NCBI GenBank assembly: GCA_947624965.1
Contig: CANQMN010000009.1
Coordinates: forward strand, 1 to 64,000
Reading direction: 5' to 3'
From: an uncultured Clostridia bacterium
GTDB lineage: Bacteria; Bacillota; Clostridia; Christensenellales; Borkfalkiaceae
DNA length: 64,000 nucleotides
A program made the translations under genes and the position numbers. The notes under the pieces are model-generated. The model had not been told where the DNA came from. It saw nothing but the letters and a program-made list of their open reading frames with translations, and did not search any database. Below, one piece after another: positions 8,956 to 20,600 of the stretch (the first letter of the stretch is position 1; every line of letters starts with the position of its first letter).

Positions 8956-10431
8956 TTATGCGAGATTTTTTTTGCGGTAGATGACGATACGCTGTCCCTC
9001 TTTGACGGGGAACTCCACGTCCGGATTGCTCGCCGCCACTTCCTCGGGAGATTTTTTCAGGCTCTTCGCGAGCTCCCACAGCCCGTCGCCCGCGCGCGGG
9101 ACGTACACGCTGATGGCGCTGTCCGAGAGGGCGCAGGCGGCGCCCTCCTCCGCCGACGAGACAACTTTCGCCGAGAGGCTCCTCTGTTCGGTGAGCGCGA
9201 TCTTCAACGTCGCCTCCGCGTCGATCTCCCCCTCCTGCTTTTGCCGCGCAGACATGCCGCATACGAGCGCCTCCGCCCTGCAATGCTCCGCCTGTACGGG
9301 GACGGAGAAGGGAAGGCTCATCTCGATGCCGCGGTGGGCGCCGTCCGCGCCGAGCACGAGGAGCGTCGCCGCGGCAATGCCTTCCAACCGCTTTCCGTCC
9401 TGCGTCTGCACGAGATTCGCCTCCGCGCGCTGTAACGTTACCGCCTGCAAGACGTCCGTGAAATCGATGGGAGAGGAGAGCGCGGCTTTCCCCGCGATGC
9501 GCTCGGTGAGGCGGCTCGTCTCCCCCGCGCCGCAGCTCTCCGCCGTAACGTATCCGAGCGAGACTTCGTTCGTGCGGGAGAACGCGTCCGTTACCGCGTC
9601 TACGGAGACTTCCTCATAGACGCAGCCCTCCGCGCCCAGCGTGAGCACGGCGGCGATCTTGCACTTGCCGCGCTCCTCGTCCGACTCCGCTTTGAGCGAG
9701 ACGTCCAAAACGCTCACGCGCGCCTCGCCGTTGCAGCCGTACGCCGCGCTGTCGCAGGGGATCTCCACGCGGAACGGCACGAGCCGCTCGAAGGAAGCGA
9801 GCGAATTTTCCCCTTTCAGCGCGAGAATGCCGAGGCTGACTTCCCCCTCGACGCGCAGAATGCCCGCCTCGCACGAGACGTCCGAGACGTTCGCCGTCTC
9901 GCTGTGCAGAAGAATATCCCCGATGTGCTCGGTCTCGAATTCGTCCTCCGTCTCCGCCGCCCCGCCGCACAGATGCGCGACGAGCGCCTTCACGGGCTCC
10001 CGCTTGCACACGAGGTCGCCCTCGGTGAGATATTCAAAGCGCGTCTCGCCGTACAGCGCGATATCCGTTCCGAGGAGCGCGGTCGCGTAGACGCTCGCGC
10101 CCTCCCGCCGCACGGAGACGTTCTCCACCGAGACGGTCGCGCGGGGCGTGAGAGCGGGATAACATGCCTCGTCGGCGGCGCGGGCGGTGAACTCCACGCC
10201 CCGCTCCGCGCGGCACACCTTGCGCTCCGCGTCCTCATAGACGACGAGGAAATGCGCCTTGCCGAAATAGCGAACCTCGCCGTTCCCCGCTTCCGCGCCC
10301 GTGAGCGCGACGTGGGCGTGCACGGCGAGCACGGTTACGACTTCCTGCCCGAACCGGCACTCCACCGCCGTCTGCGCGGCGATCTCCTTGATCTTTCCGT
10401 ACCCGCAAAAGGTTTCCGTCTGCGTTTTCAT
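8956..10431 (-). CDS. DUF3794 (SPOCS) and LysM protein, SipL-like spore coat assembly factor
   Basis: Repeated SPOCS-like modules and C-terminal LysM (VPRAGDGLWELAKSLKKSPEEVAASNPDVEFPVKEGQRIVIY); start set at MKTQTETFCGYG. Confidence 0.75.
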   Translation of the reverse strand: MKTQTETFCGYGKIKEIAAQTAVECRFGQEVVTVLAVHAHVALTGAEAGNGEVRYFGKAHFLVVYEDAERKVCRAERGVEFTARAADEACYPALTPRATVSVENVSVRREGASVYATALLGTDIALYGETRFEYLTEGDLVCKREPVKALVAHLCGGAAETEDEFETEHIGDILLHSETANVSDVSCEAGILRVEGEVSLGILALKGENSLASFERLVPFRVEIPCDSAAYGCNGEARVSVLDVSLKAESDEERGKCKIAAVLTLGAEGCVYEEVSVDAVTDAFSRTNEVSLGYVTAESCGAGETSRLTERIAGKAALSSPIDFTDVLQAVTLQRAEANLVQTQDGKRLEGIAAATLLVLGADGAHRGIEMSLPFSVPVQAEHCRAEALVCGMSARQKQEGEIDAEATLKIALTEQRSLSAKVVSSAEEGAACALSDSAISVYVPRAGDGLWELAKSLKKSPEEVAASNPDVEFPVKEGQRIVIYRKKNLA

Positions 10432-10551
10432 GATGATTGCTCTCCCGATGATTTGTTTCCCTTCATCGTATGCGGGAGCAGACGGGAATATGCGGACCGC
10501 GCACTGTCGAACGCAGGTATATTTTTCGCGAAAAAGGGCTATCATTGACGC

Positions 10552-10797
10552 ATGAAACGCGGCGCCGATATCAATCTCGTCAAGAAGACCATCGCGGAAT
10601 ATTTCAATCGGCAGGTGGACGTTACCGTCAACCTCGGCAGAAATAAGATCCTCCGTTACTGCGGGGAACTCTCGGGCGTGTACCCCGCCCTCTTCACCGT
10701 CCGTCCCAACGACAAGGGGTTTTTGGGCAAGACTTCCTATTCGTACGCGGAAGTCCTTTGCGGGAGCGTGAAAATAAGACCCGCCAAAGCCGAATAA
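10552..10797 (+). CDS. veg: Veg family protein
   Basis: 81 aa; DINLVKKTIAEYFNRQVDVTVNLGRNKILRYCGELSGVYPALFTVR...SYSYAEVL resembles the Veg family; near ispE. Confidence 0.75.
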   Translation: MKRGADINLVKKTIAEYFNRQVDVTVNLGRNKILRYCGELSGVYPALFTVRPNDKGFLGKTSYSYAEVLCGSVKIRPAKAE

Positions 10798-10896
10798 CCC
10801 CCGTCGGTATATCGGACGCGCAGGCGCGCGCCCCGAGGGAGAGGTAGAGACGTCGAGAGGAAAAAGCCGCGCGCGATATGTACTTAATGTACTTAC

Positions 10897-11187
10897 CCCC
10901 CCCTTTCAAAGGGGGAGGGTTGGGTGGGGGTTGGAACCTCTCCACTCCCCCTACCCTATCGCCCGCACGTATTGTGCCGCCGAAGGGCGACACGAGGAGC
11001 AAAGCGACGAAGTACCCCTCCCCCTCCCCTACCCCTCCCCCTCGCGTTGCGAGGGGGAGGGTAACAAGAAGGACAAGGCAAAGAGGGGAAGACGAGCGGG
11101 AAAATCTCACTCCCCCTTTGAAAGGGGCTGAACAGGAGCCGCCGAACGGTATATATTTACCTCCCCCTTTGAAAGGGGGAGGTGAAA
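10897..11187. repeat. Cluster of C-rich/G-rich palindromic repeats
   Basis: Hairpins CCCCCCCCTTTCAAAGGGGGAGGG, CCCTCCCCCTCGCGTTGCGAGGGGGAGGG and ACCTCCCCCTTTGAAAGGGGGAGGT; related copies at ~39.6-40.0 kb. Confidence 0.8.
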
Positions 11188-11312
11188 AGACAAAGCGAGG
11201 AGAGGGAAAAATCGCTATACGGGGTCGGAAAAAACCGCGCGGCTGTCGCGCGAGTCCCGTATAGAAAAATCGCCGCCCGCGCAAACTTGCGCGGGCGGCG
11301 GGGTTATCATCT

Positions 11313-13868
<2,556 letters not shown>

Positions 13869-13963
13869 TTTCGGCTCCTTTTATGAATGATGGTGCGTTA
13901 CGGGGAGATGAGGACGACCCCCTCCCCTACCCCTTACGAACGGGGCAAGAGAAATAAATTCAC

Positions 13964-14112
13964 GGCGCGGAGCAGGGTCTCCCTGCGGAGCGCACCTAAT
14001 TGGGCGAGCCCTGTCGCCTTATTGTCTAAACAAAACGCTTTTCGCAGTGAACATGTTTATGCAGGAGGAGGGTTCGCTCGCGCAATTCTTTTCAACGCAA
14101 AGAATTGCGCGA
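13964..14112 (+). repeat. Divergent copy (E) of the ~151-bp dispersed structured repeat
   Basis: Starts GGCGCGGAGCAGGGTCTCCCTGCG, as in the 22865 and 23025 copies; ends in 14-bp hairpin TCGCGCAATTCTTT-TCAACGC-AAAGAATTGCGCGA. Confidence 0.75.
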
Positions 14113-14116
14113 AATT

Positions 14117-16030
14117 TCAGATATCCAAATCGGTTACCAACGTCGCATTTTCCTCGATGAACTGACGGCGCAGGGACGGGCTCTCCCCCATGAGCATGGA
14201 GAACATCTTGTCCGCCTCCATCGCGTCCTTCATGCTCACGCGGATGAGCGTGCGCGTGGAGGGATCCATCGTCGTCGTCCAGAGCTGTTCGGTGCTCATC
14301 TCGCCAAGCCCCTTGTAGCGTTGGTATTCCACCTTGTTGTTGTTCGCGGCGTCGTACGCCGTCTTTTCCTCCTCGGTGTAGAGGTAGACGTCCTCCTTGC
14401 CCTTTACGCTCGCCTTGTAGAGCGGGGGCATGGCGGAATACACGTGCCCGTGCTCGATGAGCGGACGCATATAGCGGAAGAGGAAGGTGAGAAGAAGGAT
14501 ACGGATATGCGAGCCGTCTACATCGGCATCCGTCATGGAAATAATTCTATCGTAGCGCAGTTTGCTCTCGTCGAAGTCGTCCAAAATGCCGCATCCGAAC
14601 GCCGTGATCATCGCCTTGATCTCCGCGTTTTCGAGGACGCGGTTGAGCCGCACCTTCTCGACGTTGAGAATTTTACCGCGGAGCGGCAGGATCGCCTGAA
14701 ATCTTCTGTCCCGTCCCTGCTTTGCCGTGCCGCCTGCCGAATCGCCCTCGACGATGTAGATCTCGCACAGCTCGGGTCTCTTGTCCGAACAGTCGGCGAG
14801 CTTGCCGGGGAGCGTCGTCGTTTCGAGCACGCCCTTTCTCCGCGTGAGTTCGCGCGCGGAGCGCGCCGCATCGCGCGCCTTCTGCGCCGTAATGCACCGC
14901 AGAACGAGTTCGCGCGCCTCGGAGGGATGTTCTTCGAGGTATTCTCCCAGCCGCTCCGCGACGCACTTGGAGACGAAGGGACGGATGAAGGAGTTGTTGA
15001 GTTTGTCCTTGGTCTGCGACTCGAACTGCGCGTTTTCGAGCTTGACGGAGACGACCGCCGTGATGCCCTCGCGCACGTCCTCGCCCGTGAGCCTGTCGCT
15101 CTCTTTGAGCACGCCGAGCTTCTTGCCCGCGTCGTTGATGACCTTGGTGAGCGCGAGTTTGAGTCCCTCCACGTGCGTGCCGCCGTCGATGGTGTTCACG
15201 TTGTTCGCGTACGAATAGATGACCTCGTTGTAGCCGTCGTTGTATTGCAGGGCGACTTCGCAGACGGTGGTGTCCTCCTGCGCCTCGAAATAGAGGGGTT
15301 CCGGAAAGAGCGTCGTCGAACTGCTGTTGAGTTCGGAGACGAGCTCGCGGATCCCGCCCTCATAACAAAACGTATCCGAGCGGGGCTTCTCGCCGCGGAG
15401 GTCTGTGAGCGTGATGGAGAGCCCCTTGTTGAGGAAGGCGAGCTCCTTCAAGCGGATTTTGAGCGTATCGTATTTGAATACGGTGGTCTCGAAGATCTCC
15501 GCATCGGGATAGAAGGTAACCTTCGTGCCCGTCTTTTCCGTGTCGCCCACGATGGCGAGCGGGCGCTGGGGAACGCCGCGGTTGTAGATCTGTTTATAGA
15601 CGTGCCCGTTCTGGTAGATCTCCGCTTCCAGCCATTCGGAGAGCGCGTTCACCGCCTTTACGCCCACGCCGTGCAGACCGCTCGACACCTTGTAGCCCGA
15701 GTCCCCGCCGAATTTTCCGCCCGCGTTCACCTTGGTGAACACGACTTCCACGGTGGAGATCCCCTCTTTGGGGTGGATCTCGGTGGGAATGCCCCTGCCG
15801 TTGTCCTCCACGGTACAGCTACCGTCTGCGTTGATCGTAACGTCCACGCGGTCGCAGTAGCCCGCGAGCGCCTCGTCGATGGAGTTGTCCACGACCTCGC
15901 TGACGAGGTGATGGAGCCCCTTTTCGTCCGTGGAGCTGATGTACATGCCGGGACGCTTCCGGATGTGTTCGAGCCCGTCGAGGACCTGAATTTGTTCCGC
16001 GCCGTAGGCGGTTTCCACTTTTTCAGACAT
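14117..16030 (-). CDS. gyrB: DNA gyrase subunit B
   Basis: MSEKVETAYGAEQIQVLDGLEHIRKRPGMYI, EIYIVEGDSAGGTAKQGRDRRFQAILPLRGKILNVEK, QRYKGLGEM. Confidence 0.97.
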   Translation of the reverse strand: MSEKVETAYGAEQIQVLDGLEHIRKRPGMYISSTDEKGLHHLVSEVVDNSIDEALAGYCDRVDVTINADGSCTVEDNGRGIPTEIHPKEGISTVEVVFTKVNAGGKFGGDSGYKVSSGLHGVGVKAVNALSEWLEAEIYQNGHVYKQIYNRGVPQRPLAIVGDTEKTGTKVTFYPDAEIFETTVFKYDTLKIRLKELAFLNKGLSITLTDLRGEKPRSDTFCYEGGIRELVSELNSSSTTLFPEPLYFEAQEDTTVCEVALQYNDGYNEVIYSYANNVNTIDGGTHVEGLKLALTKVINDAGKKLGVLKESDRLTGEDVREGITAVVSVKLENAQFESQTKDKLNNSFIRPFVSKCVAERLGEYLEEHPSEARELVLRCITAQKARDAARSARELTRRKGVLETTTLPGKLADCSDKRPELCEIYIVEGDSAGGTAKQGRDRRFQAILPLRGKILNVEKVRLNRVLENAEIKAMITAFGCGILDDFDESKLRYDRIISMTDADVDGSHIRILLLTFLFRYMRPLIEHGHVYSAMPPLYKASVKGKEDVYLYTEEEKTAYDAANNNKVEYQRYKGLGEMSTEQLWTTTMDPSTRTLIRVSMKDAMEADKMFSMLMGESPSLRRQFIEENATLVTDLDI

Positions 16031-16103
16031 AGCTTCTCCTTTTTTTGAAGGCCTTCTCGCGCGTGCGCGCATAATGCGCGCGCGTGCGCGCGTCGTTGAG
16101 GAC

Positions 16104-16132
16104 ATTATAACACAAGCCCCGTGAAAAGTAAA
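16104..16132 (-). promoter_or_regulatory. Putative gyrB promoter
   Basis: Minus strand TTTACT, 17 nt spacer, TATAAT (16109-16104), upstream of gyrB. Confidence 0.55.
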
Positions 16133-16214
16133 ATCTTTTTCGGGGCTTGGGCGAATTTTTTATCGGAAAACGCGCGCGGCGCGCCCGCAGGTGCGCCGCT
16201 TTCCGTTTTATCAA

Positions 16215-17156
16215 CTATTTTTCGGGCGCAAGCAGCTCCCTTGCGAGGAGGGAGAGCTCCCCGACGCTCTGCGTTGCAAAGAGCCGCTGTTTGCCCCTTG
16301 CGCTGCCGTGCCTGCCCTTCAAATAGAACGCCGCCATCTTGCGCATGAAGACGAGCGCAAAGCGGTCTCCGTACAGCCGCCGCGTCTCTTCGAGCTCCCG
16401 TTCAAAGAGGGCGAAAAGAGGCGGCTCCGCCTCCCCCGTGAACTCGCAGAACACCGTCGGGCGGTAGAGGGCGGCGCGGGCGATCATCACGCCGTCCGCG
16501 CCCGTCCGCTCCGTCATCCGTTCGGCGTCCTTCAAGGACCATATCCCCCCGTTCGCGACGACGGGGATGCGCACCGCCGCCTTCGCCGCGGCGATCTCGG
16601 CGTAATCGGGCGGACCCGCATAAATTTTATCCCGCGTTCTGCCGTGCACCGTGATGAGGCACGCGCCCGCGCCCTCGCAGAGCTTCGCGAACTCCGCCGC
16701 GCACTTGTGCGCCCCGTCCGTCCCGATGCGGAACTTCACGGAGATGCGCTTGCCGCTCTTGGCGCAGGCGGAGATCACCTTCTCCGCAAGGGGGAAGTTT
16801 TCCATGAGCGCGCTCCCCTCGCCGTTTTTCACGATCTTGGGCATGGGACAGCCCATGTTGATGTCGATGAGGTCGAAATCTTTGAGCGCCTCGCTCTCGC
16901 ACGCCTCCCGCATGACGCCCGGGTCGCTCCCGAAGATCTGCGCCGCCTTGGGGGACTCTTCCCCGCAGAGGAGAAGTTGTTTCGTCTCCTCGCTCTTGTA
17001 GTGCAGACCCTTCGCGCTGACCATCTCGGTAAACGTGAGCCCCGCGCCCAGCGCGCGGCACATTTCGCGGAAGGGATAGTTGGTATATCCCGCCATGGGG
17101 GCGAGAAATACGTTGTTCGGGCACACCATGCCCGCAATGTCAAGCGTGTGTAACAT
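16215..17156 (-). CDS. dus: tRNA-dihydrouridine synthase
   Basis: NNVFLAPMAGYTNYPFREMCRALGAG, DINMGCPMPKIVKNGEGSALM, VHGRTRDKIYAGPPDY. Confidence 0.93.
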   Translation of the reverse strand: MLHTLDIAGMVCPNNVFLAPMAGYTNYPFREMCRALGAGLTFTEMVSAKGLHYKSEETKQLLLCGEESPKAAQIFGSDPGVMREACESEALKDFDLIDINMGCPMPKIVKNGEGSALMENFPLAEKVISACAKSGKRISVKFRIGTDGAHKCAAEFAKLCEGAGACLITVHGRTRDKIYAGPPDYAEIAAAKAAVRIPVVANGGIWSLKDAERMTERTGADGVMIARAALYRPTVFCEFTGEAEPPLFALFERELEETRRLYGDRFALVFMRKMAAFYLKGRHGSARGKQRLFATQSVGELSLLARELLAPEK

Positions 17157-18546
17157 CCTTTGCCCGCCTGTAATAGCCGCGCCATTCCTCGTCCGAGAGC
17201 GCGTTCGGATCCTTGCCGTCCGAAAGCACGAGCGCCTCGAACGCCGTATACCGCGCTTGCACCTTTTTCACCGCATCGAGGAGGGACATCTCGCAGTCTG
17301 CCCCGACGTATCTGCCGAGCCACGCCATGCACATCAAAACGTCGCCGAGCTCGTCCGAGACCGCCGCCTTGTCGCCCGCGGCGAACGCCGCCATGAGCTC
17401 CGCATATTCCTCCCGCAGCTTCTTTTCGATATTTTCGCGCGAACAAAAATCCCAGCCGCCCTTTGCAACGCGCTTTGCGATCTTCTGCGCCCTCAAAAGG
17501 GCGGGGAAGCACGCGGGCACGTCGTTCACGGCGTCCGAATAGGTCGTCTGGTGCTTCTCCGTCATCTTGTTCTTTTCCCATACAAAGAGCGCGCCCTCCG
17601 CGTTTTGCGCCCTGTCCTTCCCGAACACGTGGGTGTGCCGCGTGATGAGTTTCAGGCAGACTTCGGTGAGGACGTCCCCCATCGTGAAGTTGCCCCGCTC
17701 CTCCTCCATGAGCGTGTGGAACGCCGCCTGCATGATGACGTCGCCCGCCTCCTCGCGCATCTTCTCGGGGTCGTCCTTGTCGATGGCGTCCACGAGCTCG
17801 TACGCCTCCTCGATGCAGTTGATGCGGATGCTCTCGTGCGTCTGCGCCCTGTCCCACGGACAGCCGTCGGGCGCGCGCAAAAGGCGCAAAATGGCGAGGA
17901 AATCTTCGAGGTCGAACCGCTTCTTTTCGAGGAGAGGGGTATCGTAGACGACGAGAGCACAGCCCGCGCCGTACGCCTTCTGCCTGTCCGCCTCGTAGAG
18001 CGGGAGCTTGGACAGCGTATCCCCGTTTATGTAGGCGCAGGGAGCTTCGTCGCCGAACTTCTCCGCGAGCGCGAGCTTGACGTCGCCCGCCGTCTCGCGG
18101 CTGTCGATATCGTACACGACGAGGGGGAGCGCGAGCTTCCTCTCCGCGACGTCGTACGCGGAGACCGCCGTATACGTTCCGCACAGCCCCGCGCGCGCCG
18201 CGGCGCGCGAGGACTTGCTCACGCCCTCGACGACCGCCGCGCCGCCCTGCACGAGGAGCGCGGCGGCGCGGTCCTCGAACACGCCGCCGTCCACGCAGTA
18301 GCAGAGGGAGCACCCCTTCGCCCGCGCGCGCACTTCCCGCGCGAGATTTTTGGCGAGCGTATCGTAATTGCGGCTCCGCTCATAGACGGGATCCAGCGAT
18401 TCAAACGGGATCCCCGCCTCGCGCAACCCCTCTGCCGAGGGGAGCGTCGCGGTGCGCAGGAGCACCTTGTCCGCGCGCAAGAGCGTCTCCTTCGCGCGCG
18501 CCGTCAAATCCCCCTTCTCCGTTCCCAGCCCGACGATCGTTATCAT
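17140..18546 (-). CDS. mazG: Tetrapyrrole methylase-like plus MazG nucleotide pyrophosphohydrolase (YabN-like)
   Basis: N-terminal methylase-like MITIVGLGTEKGDLTARAKETL; MazG motifs CPWDRAQTHESIRINCIEEAYELVDAIDKDD and EEAGDVIMQAAFH. Confidence 0.9.
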   Translation of the reverse strand: MITIVGLGTEKGDLTARAKETLLRADKVLLRTATLPSAEGLREAGIPFESLDPVYERSRNYDTLAKNLAREVRARAKGCSLCYCVDGGVFEDRAAALLVQGGAAVVEGVSKSSRAAARAGLCGTYTAVSAYDVAERKLALPLVVYDIDSRETAGDVKLALAEKFGDEAPCAYINGDTLSKLPLYEADRQKAYGAGCALVVYDTPLLEKKRFDLEDFLAILRLLRAPDGCPWDRAQTHESIRINCIEEAYELVDAIDKDDPEKMREEAGDVIMQAAFHTLMEEERGNFTMGDVLTEVCLKLITRHTHVFGKDRAQNAEGALFVWEKNKMTEKHQTTYSDAVNDVPACFPALLRAQKIAKRVAKGGWDFCSRENIEKKLREEYAELMAAFAAGDKAAVSDELGDVLMCMAWLGRYVGADCEMSLLDAVKKVQARYTAFEALVLSDGKDPNALSDEEWRGYYRRAKDVTHA

Positions 18547-19861
18547 AAGCCCTTTCCTCTTTTTTGTTTCTCTTAACAGTATAGAACAAATCGAGAGAAA
18601 AAGCAACCAGATAGCAGGCATTCGCGGCGATCGCCGCGCCCTCCACCGAGAACGCGGGGTCGGATACGAGAAGAAATTGCAGGGCGACCTTCACGCCCAC
18701 GGCGGCGAGCATGGACAGCGCGGCGAACTTCGCGCGCCCCATGCCCGTGAGACACGCGGCGAGCGTATCCACGCAGGCGACGGTCGCCGCGGAGAGGGCG
18801 GAAAGCCGCACCAGCCGCACGAGGATCTCCTCGTCCGCGGGGGAGAGCGCGGGATAGAGCAGCGCGGAGAGCGGACGGGCAAAGACGAACAGCGCGGCGG
18901 CGGCGGGCAGGGAGAGCGCCAGCGTAAAGCCGAGCGCGGACAGCGCGCGCCGCCGCCCCTCCGCAAAGTCCCCCTTTGCCGCCGCGCGGGAGACGGCGGG
19001 GACCGCCGCCGCGACCAGCCCGCAACAGACCGTCGCGGGCACGCTCGCAAGGGAAGCCGCTCCCCCCGTGAACAGCCCGTACAGCGCGACGGCGCGCGCG
19101 GTGTGGCGGGAGAGAAGGCGCACGACGAGCACGCTGTCCGCCATGCGCGAGAGCGGCAGGACGGACGCGGCGACCATCACGGGGAGCGCGGACAACAGCA
19201 CGTCCCCGCCCGTCGTTTTTCCGACGGAGAGCATGCGGCAGGGCGGCTCCCTGCGGTATCTGACCGCGAGATAGAGGAGCGCGACCGCCTCCGAGCCCGT
19301 TACCGCCAAAAGGGAAAAGACGACCGCGCGGACGGGGTCTGCGGCATAGCGGCTTGCGAAATACAGTCCCGCCGCCGCCTTGAAGAGCTGTTCGAGGATC
19401 TCCGAGACGGCGGTGGGGCGCATGTCGTTCTTCCCCTGAAAATACCCGCGGAGCACGGCAAGGAGCGCGACGAGCAGAACGGAGGGCGCGAGCGCGAGAT
19501 AGCATTCGACGAGCGCGCGCTCCCCCTGCAATTCGCTCATGCGGGACGCAAAAAGGCACATGAGCGCGCTCCCGCCCGCCCCGAGCGCGGCGAACAGACC
19601 GAGCGCGGCGCGCACCGCGTCTCCCCCCGTGCGCCCGTGCGCCGTCTCGCGGGCGATGATGCGGGACAGCGCCGACGGGATCCCCGCCGACGAAAAGGTG
19701 AGCAAGAGGCAAAAGAACGGGTACGCCATCTGGTACAGCCCCATTCCGTACCCGCCGAGAACGTTCGCCAGCGGAATGCGGTAGAGCGCGCCCACGCCCT
19801 TCGCGATGAGCCCGCCGAGCGAGAGCACGGCGGCGCTTTTGAGGAAGGTTTTATGCCGCAT
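18401..19861 (-). CDS. SpoVB/MurJ-like polysaccharide exporter (MATE/MOP superfamily)
   Basis: Start at MRHKTFLKSAAVLSLGGLIAKGVGALYRIPLANVLGGYGMGLYQMAYPFF; polytopic; between spoVT and mazG as in Bacillus yabM. Confidence 0.85.
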   Translation of the reverse strand: MRHKTFLKSAAVLSLGGLIAKGVGALYRIPLANVLGGYGMGLYQMAYPFFCLLLTFSSAGIPSALSRIIARETAHGRTGGDAVRAALGLFAALGAGGSALMCLFASRMSELQGERALVECYLALAPSVLLVALLAVLRGYFQGKNDMRPTAVSEILEQLFKAAAGLYFASRYAADPVRAVVFSLLAVTGSEAVALLYLAVRYRREPPCRMLSVGKTTGGDVLLSALPVMVAASVLPLSRMADSVLVVRLLSRHTARAVALYGLFTGGAASLASVPATVCCGLVAAAVPAVSRAAAKGDFAEGRRRALSALGFTLALSLPAAAALFVFARPLSALLYPALSPADEEILVRLVRLSALSAATVACVDTLAACLTGMGRAKFAALSMLAAVGVKVALQFLLVSDPAFSVEGAAIAANACYLVAFSLDLFYTVKRNKKEERAYDNDRRAGNGEGGFDGAREGDALARGQGAPAHRDAPLGRGVARGGDPV

Positions 19862-19893
19862 ATGTACCGCCCGCGCGGCGCGCGGGCTTTGGT

Positions 19894-20439
19894 TCACTCG
19901 AACTGGTTGGCGATGATATCCGCGGTGAGGCGGGCAAGTTTGAGCGCGGAAGCGTCCATGACCGCGCCCTCCTCCACGGAAAAGAGCGCGACCGCGCCGA
20001 GGCAGTCCCCGTTCGCCACGACGGGCACGATGACCTGCGCCGTCGGCGAAAAATCCCCCTCCGCGACGACGGGCATCATGTCCCCGCCCTCCGCAAGGTT
20101 CGCGAGATAGTTCCCGCGCGTGGACATCAATTTCGTCATCGCCTCGGAAACCGTCTTCCCGACGAGCTGTTTTTTGCCCTGTCCGCACGCGGCGAGCACG
20201 GCGTCCGTGTCGCAGATGGCGGAAAGGTATCCGCTCTGTTCGTTGAGCGACTTCGCCGTCCCCTCCGCGAACCGCTCCACGGAAGCGATGGGCGAATATT
20301 TTTTGAGCATAAGCTCGTCCCTGTCCGTAAACAGTTCGAGGGGGTCTCCCTCGCGGATGCGGAGCGTCCGCCTGATCTCCTTGGGGATGACGACGCGCCC
20401 CAGTTCGTCGATCCTCCTCACGATTCCCGTAGCCTTCAT
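19894..20439 (-). CDS. spoVT: Stage V sporulation protein T (AbrB-type regulator with GAF-like C-terminus)
   Basis: MKATGIVRRIDELGRVVIPKEIRRTLRIREGDPLELFTDRDELMLKKYSPI. Confidence 0.95.
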   Translation of the reverse strand: MKATGIVRRIDELGRVVIPKEIRRTLRIREGDPLELFTDRDELMLKKYSPIASVERFAEGTAKSLNEQSGYLSAICDTDAVLAACGQGKKQLVGKTVSEAMTKLMSTRGNYLANLAEGGDMMPVVAEGDFSPTAQVIVPVVANGDCLGAVALFSVEEGAVMDASALKLARLTADIIANQFE

Positions 20440-20600
20440 ACAAACCTCCGTATACCTTCAATATGCGGAAGTTCAACGTTTCTATACGCAAAACCGTGCG
20501 GCGGGCGGCGCGGGATCGCTTCCGAAAAACCCGTACAAAAAAAGAATTGCCTTTTCCGCGCGCGCAAGGTATAATAGACCCGTGCAAAGGAGGCGCAACC

